A model generated the notes under the pieces. It saw only the letters and a list, made by a program, of their open reading frames with translations, was not told the origin of the DNA and did no database searches. Position numbers and translations under genes: made by a program. This document shows positions 7,364 to 12,309 of a stretch of DNA of 12,309 nucleotides, piece after piece. The DNA is from Acetobacter sp. UBA5411 (lineage in GTDB: Bacteria; Pseudomonadota; Alphaproteobacteria; Acetobacterales; Acetobacteraceae): positions 112,460 to 124,768 of the forward strand of contig NZ_DHNR01000043.1 in NCBI RefSeq assembly GCF_002409645.1. Direction: 5' to 3'. The first letter of the stretch is position 1; every line of letters starts with the position of its first letter.

Positions 7364-7666
7364 TCAGCCCTTGCGACGCGGCATCAGCAGCCAGCCGATG
7401 AACGTGCCAACCGCAGCGGCGATACCCAGCGCGCAGAGCGGCTTGTCACGCACGAAGGACACGCCTTTCTCCACTAGGCTCTCGCCTTCCTCATACAGAT
7501 CGGCAAATTCCTCGCGGGCGATGCCGGCGAGCTGGTCGACCTTGCCGTCAGCCTGAAGGCCCATATCTCCCGTCAGACCGCCAGCCGCATCCTTGATGTG
7601 ACCTTTAGCCTGATCGACGACGCCATGAATTTTTTCTTCTGTGGTGTTGATCTTGTCGTCTGACAT
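7364..7666 (-). CDS. CsbD-like / DUF883-type membrane-anchored stress protein
   Basis: Small protein of 100 aa. The N-terminal half (KINTTEEKIHGVVDQAKGHI, then LQADGKVDQLAG) resembles the CsbD family of stress-induced proteins. The C-terminal part (VRDKPLCALGIAAAVGTFIG, about 73-92) resembles the membrane anchor of DUF883/ElaB/YqjD proteins, in which one TM helix (about 78-94) ends in basic residues (RRKG). Members of these families are linked to general stress or stationary phase, and YqjD is reported to bind ribosomes at the membrane; the role here is unproven. I chose ATG at 7666 because GAAGGA sits 8 nt before it. An upstream in-frame ATG at 7684 would place this ribosome-binding site inside the coding region. 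The gene is monocistronic, with two terminators behind it. Confidence 0.85.
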   Translation of the reverse strand: MSDDKINTTEEKIHGVVDQAKGHIKDAAGGLTGDMGLQADGKVDQLAGIAREEFADLYEEGESLVEKGVSFVRDKPLCALGIAAAVGTFIGWLLMPRRKG

Positions 7667-7674
7667 GTCTGTCT

Positions 7675-7680
7675 TCCTTC
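7675..7680 (-). promoter_or_regulatory. Ribosome-binding site fixing the CsbD/DUF883-like start
   Basis: GAAGGA on the minus strand, 8 nt before ATG at 7666. It lies between two candidate ATGs and so favours the downstream one. Confidence 0.8.
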
Positions 7681-7870
7681 TCACAATTCTGAGGCGTCAG
7701 TGGGACGCGGAACCGCAAAGCGGCTCCTGTCGGTATAGTTGGAACCGATCTCACTGATGATGCAACGCTTTTTATGGCAAACAGTTTTAATGGGTAATTC
7801 TGATCAGACATGAGTGACTGCGGTCATCCGTCTGTTGTGCCCCGATTGGAAAATCTGTTTTGTGGCCCGC

Positions 7871-9268
7871 ATGCCAGCCCTTCGCCGATCCCAGATCATC
7901 GCTCTGACCATCTCCAGCCTCCTGTTCATGGAGCAGCTCGATGGCACTATTCTGGCAACGGCCCTTCCGGCCATCGCGTCTTCGCTGCATGTGGACCCGG
8001 TGGCGGCCTCCGTGGCGCTGACCTCCTACATCGTCGGACTGGCTATCTTCATTCCCGCATCCGGCGCGGTGGCTGATCGCTTCGGCAGCCGCACGACCCT
8101 GATGACGGCGATCTCCCTGTTCATTATCTGCTCCATCCTTTGCGGGCAGGCGAGCAGTCTTCCCGTATTGGCCTTCGGACGCATGCTGCAGGGAGTAGGG
8201 GGCGCATTGATGGTCCCTGTCGGCAGGCTGGTGCTGCTGCGAAGCGTCGCCAAATCCGAACTGCTGAAAACCATGACATGGATGATGATGCCCGCCACGC
8301 TTGGCCCGATGCTCGGCCCCGTGCTGGGTGGCTTCATCACAACCCTGCTGTCTTGGCGCTGGAATTTTTACATCAACGTACCCGTCGGATTGCTCGGACT
8401 TTACCTGACGTGGAAACACGTTCCCCAGTTGCGGGAAAAGCAGAGCCGTCCCTTCGACTGGCCCGGTATGGGACTGGCTGGTGGCGGTCTGGCGCTGCTG
8501 TCCTTCAGCGCGGAGATGATCAGCCACAACGCAAAACCCTACTGGTTTTCCGCCAGTCTGCTGATCGCCGGAGCCTGTCTGTTTCTAGGCTATTTCCGTC
8601 ACATGAAGCGCTGCCCCAATCCGGTGCTTGATTTCCGGCTGATGGATGTTCCGACCTTCCGCCTGTCCGTCCTGAGCGGTGCGGCTTCGCGTCTTGCCGC
8701 CGGGTCATTTCCGTTCCTGATGCCCGCTATGTTGCAGATCGGTTTCGGACTGAGTCCAGCGCAAAGCGGTATGGTCGTCTTTGCAGCCCCCATCGGAGCG
8801 CTCTGTTCGCGTCTGTATGTGCCGCGCCTGTTCCGTCGCTTCGGTTTCCGGACCGTGATGATGACAATGGGTTGGGGCGGCGCGCTCACTTTTGGCGCAA
8901 TCGCCTGTTTCCAGCCGGGCTGGCCGCTCTGGGCGCTGACACTGGTGCTGCTGGCGTCCGGTGCCGTGCAGGCCATCCAGTTCTCGGCTTACAACTCCAT
9001 CGCCTATGCCGATCTGCCGGAAGAGCGGATGAGCAATGCGACCAGTTTTTATTCCACCTTCCAGCAGATGATGCTGTCAGCTGGCATCTGCGTGGCCGCA
9101 CTGGCCGTGACGGTGTCGCGCACTGTTCAGGATCATCCTCAGGCGGTGGCGGCGGATTTCAGAGTGGGGTTTCTGGTGGTGGGCGCGCTGACCTGCATTG
9201 CAGTGCCGGTGGCCGCACGGTTGCGGCCGGATGCCGGGGCAAATGTGAGTGGGCATGGGAAGAAGTAG
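7871..9268 (+). CDS. MFS multidrug exporter, DHA2 family (EmrB/HsrA-like)
   Basis: Inner-membrane proton-coupled exporter of 465 aa. The DHA2 signature LDGTILATALP (23-33) lies in TM1, motif A GAVADRFGSRT (65-75) in loop 2-3, motif B-like GRMLQGVGGALMVPVGR (103-119), and the antiporter motif C-like LGPMLGPVLGG (144-154), followed by SWRWNFYINVPVG (161-173), which is very typical of DHA2. Many hydrophobic segments fit 12-14 TM helices. The start is uncertain. ATG at 7871 gives the family-like N-terminus but has no clear Shine-Dalgarno; GTG at 7862 (GGA 11 nt upstream) and GTG at 7814 (484 aa) are in frame. The gene stands alone, divergent from the CsbD/DUF883-like gene. It resembles HsrA/MdtD more than EmrB, since no EmrA-like adaptor gene is adjacent. 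The substrate is unknown. Confidence 0.9.
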   Translation: MPALRRSQIIALTISSLLFMEQLDGTILATALPAIASSLHVDPVAASVALTSYIVGLAIFIPASGAVADRFGSRTTLMTAISLFIICSILCGQASSLPVLAFGRMLQGVGGALMVPVGRLVLLRSVAKSELLKTMTWMMMPATLGPMLGPVLGGFITTLLSWRWNFYINVPVGLLGLYLTWKHVPQLREKQSRPFDWPGMGLAGGGLALLSFSAEMISHNAKPYWFSASLLIAGACLFLGYFRHMKRCPNPVLDFRLMDVPTFRLSVLSGAASRLAAGSFPFLMPAMLQIGFGLSPAQSGMVVFAAPIGALCSRLYVPRLFRRFGFRTVMMTMGWGGALTFGAIACFQPGWPLWALTLVLLASGAVQAIQFSAYNSIAYADLPEERMSNATSFYSTFQQMMLSAGICVAALAVTVSRTVQDHPQAVAADFRVGFLVVGALTCIAVPVAARLRPDAGANVSGHGKK

Positions 9269-9391
9269 AGGGCTTTGTTTTTAAAGTAATTGATGGAAGC
9301 AAGTCAGCTTTCACGCTCATTGCAAACACTACGTCTGTAAGCGACGTTATCGTAAATCCGATCATGCCGGGAAAATTTTACAACAGTCACT

Positions 9392-9424
9392 TGGCAGGCA
9401 AGACCACAAAGCCTTCACCTGCCA
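9392..9424 (-). terminator. Inverted repeat, possible terminator of the hydrolase gene
   Basis: The arms TGGCAGG (9392-9398) and CCTGCCA (9418-9424) are perfect complements, and a short inner pairing is possible in the 19-nt loop. It lies 33 nt beyond the hydrolase stop between convergent genes. No solid T tract follows on either strand, so termination function is doubtful. Confidence 0.4.
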
Positions 9425-9456
9425 GATGGAAAGACAACATCGCTACGGCACACGTT

Positions 9457-10293
9457 TCATCCGGTGATAAACGCCAGAATATCGGCGTTGATGATGTCCG
9501 CATGTGTCGTGTGCATGCCATGCGGATAACCGGGATAGATCTTCAGCGTGCTGTCCTGAAGCAGCTTGTCCTGAAGGATCGCGGCGTTCTTGTAAGGCAC
9601 GACCTGATCATCATCGCCCTGCAGCACAAGCACCGGCACTGTGATGGCCTTCAGGTCTTCTGTCTGGTCGGTTTCGGAGAAGGCTTTGATCCCTTCATAC
9701 TGGGCTTTTGCACTGCCCATCATGCCCTGACGCCACCAGTTACGGATCGTCCCTTCGGAAACTTCTGCTTCCGTGCGATTGAAGCCGTAGAACGGACCCG
9801 TGGGCACGTCGAGAAAGAACTGCGCGCGATTGGCGGCCAGTCCCGCACGCAGTCCGTCCAACACTTCGATCGGTGCGCCATCAGGACTGCGATCCGTCTG
9901 GACCATCAGAGGCGGCACTGAACTGATGAGCACGGCCTTGGCGACACGCCCCTGAGGCTGACCATATTTCGCGACATAGCGGGCAACCTGTCCTCCGCCT
10001 GTCGAATGCCCGACATGGATGGCGTTTTTCAGGTCAAGATGTTCGACAACAGCTGATGCGTCAGCTGCGTAATGATCCATGTCGTGCCCGTCGCTTACCT
10101 GCACCGAACGTCCATGACCACGACGGTCATGCGCGATCACGCGAAACCCCTTGCTCAGGAAGAACAGTATCTGCGTGTCCCAGTCATCGGCGCTGAGCGG
10201 CCATCCATGATGGAAGACGATCGGCTGGGCAGTCTTCGGTCCCCAGTCCTTGTAGAAAATTTCCGTGCCGTCGGATGTCGTGACGAATGGCAT
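9457..10293 (-). CDS. Alpha/beta hydrolase, non-heme haloperoxidase (perhydrolase/esterase) type
   Basis: Cofactor-free alpha/beta hydrolase of 278 aa. Relatives, named non-heme chloroperoxidases, are serine esterases that also make peracids from carboxylic acid and peroxide. The oxyanion-side motif HHGWPLSADDW (28-38) is followed by the nucleophile elbow GHSTGGG (95-101, Ser97), an acidic site in GDDDQVVPY (226-234) and the catalytic His258 in YPGYPHGMH. This spacing matches the Ser98-Asp228-His257 triad of the Streptomyces enzyme. The start is ATG 10293 because AGGAG sits 7 nt before it; an in-frame ATG at 10437 would run through the promoter and the 5' end of merR. It is divergent from merR, and the shared 97-bp gap holds a MerR-type promoter with 19-bp spacer directed at this gene. 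The true substrate is unknown. Confidence 0.95.
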   Translation of the reverse strand: MPFVTTSDGTEIFYKDWGPKTAQPIVFHHGWPLSADDWDTQILFFLSKGFRVIAHDRRGHGRSVQVSDGHDMDHYAADASAVVEHLDLKNAIHVGHSTGGGQVARYVAKYGQPQGRVAKAVLISSVPPLMVQTDRSPDGAPIEVLDGLRAGLAANRAQFFLDVPTGPFYGFNRTEAEVSEGTIRNWWRQGMMGSAKAQYEGIKAFSETDQTEDLKAITVPVLVLQGDDDQVVPYKNAAILQDKLLQDSTLKIYPGYPHGMHTTHADIINADILAFITG

Positions 10294-10300
10294 GATACAT

Positions 10301-10305
10301 CTCCT
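10301..10305 (-). promoter_or_regulatory. Ribosome-binding site fixing the hydrolase start
   Basis: AGGAG on the minus strand, 7 nt before ATG at 10293. It settles the start against a longer frame that begins inside merR. Confidence 0.85.
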
Positions 10306-10333
10306 GAACAATTCAGAGCTTGATATTGTCCAG

Positions 10334-10364
10334 ACGCTAACGTTGAACATAAGTTCAACGTCAA
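10334..10364 (-). promoter_or_regulatory. MerR-type promoter/operator of the hydrolase gene (P1)
   Basis: On the minus strand TTGACG (-35, 10364-10359) and TAGCGT (-10, 10339-10334) are separated by exactly 19 bp. Overlapping the spacer is a perfect dyad, ACGTTGAAC and GTTCAACGT around 4 bp (10340-10361). An over-long spacer filled by a dyad is the classic layout of promoters that MerR-family activators remodel. The -10 starts 41 nt before the hydrolase ATG. On the plus strand the dyad overlaps a possible merR -10 (CATAAG, 10348-10353), which would allow autorepression. Confidence 0.75.
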
Positions 10365-10390
10365 GATGAATTTGGAATAGGAAACCGGAC

Positions 10391-10900
10391 ATGAGGATTG
10401 GGGAACTGGCCCAGAAAAGTGGTCTGACGACTTCCAAAATCCGGTTCTATGAGCGCATTGGATTGCTAAAAGCAGTTGACCGTCGGTCCAACGGATACAG
10501 AACCTATTCATCTCAGGCCGTGACCATTCTGGGTCTTATCATAACGGCGCAGAGAGCCGGGTTTACCCTCGACGAAATCCGCGCCCTGCTGCCCTCTGAT
10601 CTGACACATTGGGATCATGCGGCCCTGACAGGCGCCCTGACGCGTAAGGTTGCGGATATTGAGGCACTTCAGGCTCGCCTGACCCAGAGTAAAGCTCATC
10701 TGTTGCGTCTGATTGAAGATATTAAGACGCGTCCTGAAGATATGGACTGCGCGGCCAATGCCCGTCGCATTCTGACAAACGTACTTGCTGAGCCTGCTGA
10801 AGATCTCGACATCACGTCTGACGGTGTGCGTCTTCTGGATAAAGCGGATCGTCGTCAGTCAATAAGCCCGGATCTCAGAAAAAAAGCGGCATCCCGTTAA
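10391..10900 (+). CDS. MerR-family transcriptional regulator
   Basis: DNA-binding regulator of 169 aa. The N-terminal winged helix-turn-helix (MRIGELAQKSGLTTSKIRFY, then GYRTYS) is canonical for MerR. The second HTH and loop (about 42-75, AQRAGFTLDEIRALLP) precede a long dimerisation helix (about 78-112, KVADIEALQARLTQSKAHLL). The C-terminal effector region contains one cysteine, Cys120, in EDMDCAANARRIL. It lacks the CxGCGC cluster of SoxR and the Cys pairs of metal-sensing MerR or CueR, so a metal or iron-sulfur sensor is unlikely. A single-Cys electrophile or redox sensor is possible (inference). The Shine-Dalgarno AGGA lies 8 nt before the ATG. It is divergent from the hydrolase gene and convergent with the DJ-1-like gene, the two stop codons sharing TTAA. 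It probably controls the three promoters with 19-bp spacers nearby. Confidence 0.95.
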   Translation: MRIGELAQKSGLTTSKIRFYERIGLLKAVDRRSNGYRTYSSQAVTILGLIITAQRAGFTLDEIRALLPSDLTHWDHAALTGALTRKVADIEALQARLTQSKAHLLRLIEDIKTRPEDMDCAANARRILTNVLAEPAEDLDITSDGVRLLDKADRRQSISPDLRKKAASR

Positions 10901-11589
10901 ATCGCGTTCAAAAGAGAGACAACTTTTCTCGCGGTTGCCAGGGCGGATAGCGGGTTCTGCCCCGTCACGAGCCTTCCATCCGTCACGACATGGGACATGA
11001 AGGGCAAAAGGGCCTTTTCGTAAATTGCACCCCGCGCTTTCATCCGCGCCTCAGCGTTGTAAGGAATCTCGCGCGCGACGCCTGCTAGTCTCTCCTCAGT
11101 CCATGAAAACCCGGTCACTTTCCGGCCTGAGACCAGAAGCGAACCGTCTGCAAGCCGGGTGTTCAGAAGCCCGCAGTAACCGTGACAGACAGCGGAGACA
11201 ACGCCGCCCTTTTCCCACAATGCACGGGTAATGGCCTGCAGACCGACGCTGTCCGGAAAATCCCACATCACGCCATCACCGCCGGTGAAATAGATCGCAT
11301 CGTAATCGTCCGGATTGATGTCTGCGGGGCAATCCGTTGAAGACAGCAGGGCCATTTTTGCCGGATCGGCCAGCCAGGCTCTGGCAGAGGCATCGCGCAT
11401 TGGCCATTTCAATGCTCGCGGATCAAGCGGAACCTTGCCGCCTTTGGGGCTGACAATGCGTTGTTCATAACCGCTGGCGGCAAATACATCCCAGGCGTGC
11501 GTCAGTTCCGACAACCACAGTCCGGTCTGATGAGCCGAATTGGAAAAATGAGAAATGTTAGTGGCAACGTGCAGGATATGACGATTCAT
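10897..11589 (-). CDS. DJ-1/PfpI superfamily protein, Hsp31-like (possible glyoxalase III/deglycase)
   Basis: Type 1 glutamine amidotransferase-like protein of 230 aa. The nucleophile elbow SAVCHGYCG holds Cys135 followed by His136, as in the DJ-1 superfamily, and Glu28 (GLWLSEL) is the expected acidic partner. YDAIYFTGGDGVMWDF (96-111) is the conserved strand and loop before the elbow. The segment from about 162 (SWTEERLAGVAREIPY to VTGQNP) matches the longer Hsp31/HchA-like branch rather than short PfpI proteases. Relatives convert methylglyoxal to lactate without glutathione or act as chaperones. Its activity here is inferred. The ATG has AAGGGG 6 nt upstream. It is divergent from the epimerase-like gene, with a 19-bp-spacer promoter directed at each. 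Confidence 0.92.
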   Translation of the reverse strand: MNRHILHVATNISHFSNSAHQTGLWLSELTHAWDVFAASGYEQRIVSPKGGKVPLDPRALKWPMRDASARAWLADPAKMALLSSTDCPADINPDDYDAIYFTGGDGVMWDFPDSVGLQAITRALWEKGGVVSAVCHGYCGLLNTRLADGSLLVSGRKVTGFSWTEERLAGVAREIPYNAEARMKARGAIYEKALLPFMSHVVTDGRLVTGQNPLSALATARKVVSLLNAI

Positions 11590-11632
11590 GACAGGCCCCT
11601 TTCAGTGCGGCAGGGTGCGCCGACACACTAAG

Positions 11633-11663
11633 CCTCTAACGTTCGAGCCTGATTAAAGGTCAA
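11633..11663 (-). promoter_or_regulatory. MerR-type promoter of the DJ-1-like gene (P3)
   Basis: On the minus strand TTGACC (11663-11658) and TAGAGG (11638-11633) are separated by exactly 19 bp. The spacer ends in CGAACGT, a variant of the TTCAACGT half-site of the hydrolase promoter. The far edge of the -10 is 44 nt before the gene's ATG. The -10 is poor against the sigma-70 consensus, as expected of an activator-dependent promoter. Confidence 0.6.
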
Positions 11664-11671
11664 TATGCCCT

Positions 11672-11702
11672 TTGACATTAAATCTGACTTCAACGTTAGC
11701 CT
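11672..11702 (+). promoter_or_regulatory. MerR-type promoter of the epimerase-like gene (P2)
   Basis: TTGACA (11672-11677) and TAGCCT (11697-11702) are separated by exactly 19 bp. The spacer ends in CTTCAACGT, sharing TTCAACGTTAGC across the -10 boundary with the hydrolase promoter. The -10 ends 41 nt before the ATG. It lies back to back with the DJ-1-like promoter, only 8 bp separating the two -35 elements. Confidence 0.7.
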
Positions 11703-11743
11703 GCGTATCCATTACCTGCGAGACAACGCGGAGAGTGAAACGC

Positions 11744-12309
11744 ATGCAAACGATCCTGGGCGCGAATGGTCAGATCGCCACCGAACTGGCGCGGACATTA
11801 CATCAGCATCATACGGGGGAGTTGCGGCTCGTGAGCCGCAATCCTCGTAGGGTCAACGAAGACGATACTCTCATGGCAGCGGACCTGCTTGATGCAGGGC
11901 AGGCGATACAGGCAGTGAAAGGCAGCCGGATCGTCTACTTCACGGCTGGCCTGCCCCCTGACAGCAAACTCTGGGAAGAGCAGTTTCCCGTTATGCTTAG
12001 AAATGCGTTACAGGCGTGTAGAATGGCGGGTGCGAGCTTTGCCTATTTCGACAATACCTACATGTATCCGCAGAACAGTCAGATCCAGACGGAGGAAACG
12101 CGCTTTGCCCCGGTTGGCCGGAAAGGGCGGGTGCGCGCCGCAATGGCCTTGATGGTGCTGGAGGAGATGGCACGCGGGGACATTCCCGTGCTCATCGCCC
12201 GCGCACCGGAATTCTACGGTCCGGGAAAAACGCAAAGCTTCACCAATACCCTTATCATTGACAGACTCAAGGCGGGTAAAAGACCGCTGGTTCCTGTCCG
12301 TGACGACAC
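11744..12309 (+). CDS. NAD-dependent epimerase/dehydratase-like protein (3' end beyond window)
   Basis: N-terminal 188 codons of an atypical (extended-type) short-chain dehydrogenase with a Rossmann fold. The protein starts directly at the dinucleotide-binding glycine motif, LGANGQIATELA (residues 5-16). It continues with RLVSRNPRRV (a beta2 region whose basic residues might favour NADPH), SRIVYFTAGLP (beta4) and FAYFDNTYMYPQ (beta5), where the usual YxxxK is not obvious but Tyr/Tyr remain. LIARAPEFYGPG follows. The frame is open with no stop to the right edge. The ATG has GGAG 10 nt upstream. Such proteins reduce carbonyl or quinone-like substrates, or epimerise sugars; an oxidoreductase role would fit the neighbouring DJ-1-like protein and hydrolase (inference). 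Confidence 0.9.
   Translation, partial: MQTILGANGQIATELARTLHQHHTGELRLVSRNPRRVNEDDTLMAADLLDAGQAIQAVKGSRIVYFTAGLPPDSKLWEEQFPVMLRNALQACRMAGASFAYFDNTYMYPQNSQIQTEETRFAPVGRKGRVRAAMALMVLEEMARGDIPVLIARAPEFYGPGKTQSFTNTLIIDRLKAGKRPLVPVRDD

Noticed and set aside
7667..7684. N-terminal extension of the CsbD/DUF883-like protein (MRRKTD)
   Set aside because: These codons include the Shine-Dalgarno sequence of the downstream ATG.
7710..7740. EcfG-like general stress promoter (GGAAC with a downstream CGGT) near the CsbD/DUF883-like gene
   Set aside because: The GGAAC motif is on the plus strand, facing away from the stress gene, and the downstream element is not the expected CGTT.
8872..9921. 349-codon open frame on the plus strand
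   Set aside because: It runs out of frame through the MFS gene and then antisense through the hydrolase gene; both have clear family motifs and the translated product does not.
10294..10437. N-terminal extension of the hydrolase to ATG 10437
   Set aside because: It would overlap the 5' end of merR and the MerR-type promoter, while AGGAG before ATG 10293 and the family N-terminus (MPFVTTSDG) support the shorter form.

Overview
The window looks like chromosomal DNA of an alphaproteobacterium. The best marker is a CcrM-type GANTC adenine methyltransferase downstream of, and overlapping, an RNase HII gene. High GC coding DNA, an MdtABC-like efflux system and the flavour of the other proteins suggest an acetic acid bacterium (Acetobacteraceae). 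That family-level placement is inference. No rRNA, tRNA, insertion sequence, CRISPR array or phage gene was seen.

Layout. (1) 1-4124, minus strand: a tripartite RND efflux operon, with periplasmic adaptor (mdtA-like) then inner-membrane pump (mdtB-like, cut off by the left edge). (2) 4125-4569: an AT-rich gap with a Fur-box-like site. (3) 4570-5196, plus: an exported small ankyrin-repeat protein ending in a textbook UUCG-loop terminator. (4) 5381-7152, minus: rnhB and ccrM overlapping by 4 nt, preceded by an exceptional cluster of eight GANTC sites (the methylation target of CcrM itself), three of them in or between the arms of a perfect 12-bp inverted repeat. (5) 7364-7666, minus: a short CsbD/DUF883-type membrane-anchored stress protein with tandem terminators behind it. 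(6) 7871-9268, plus: a DHA2-type MFS drug exporter. (7) 9457-12309: a four-gene module of alpha/beta hydrolase (haloperoxidase type, minus), MerR-family regulator (plus), DJ-1/Hsp31-like protein (minus) and NAD-dependent epimerase-like protein (plus, cut off by the right edge).

The most interesting observation is in part 7. Three promoters, one for each enzyme gene, share one unusual architecture: TTGAC(N), exactly 19 bp, then TAG(N3), with the half-site TTCAACGT (or a close variant) ending the spacer and the -10 lying about 42 nt before the start codon. A 19-bp spacer is the hallmark of promoters activated by MerR-family proteins through DNA distortion, and a merR gene sits inside the cluster. 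I infer a local MerR regulon, probably for electrophile, aldehyde or quinone stress. The second strong observation is the GANTC cluster before rnhB-ccrM, which suggests methylation-dependent autoregulation of ccrM.
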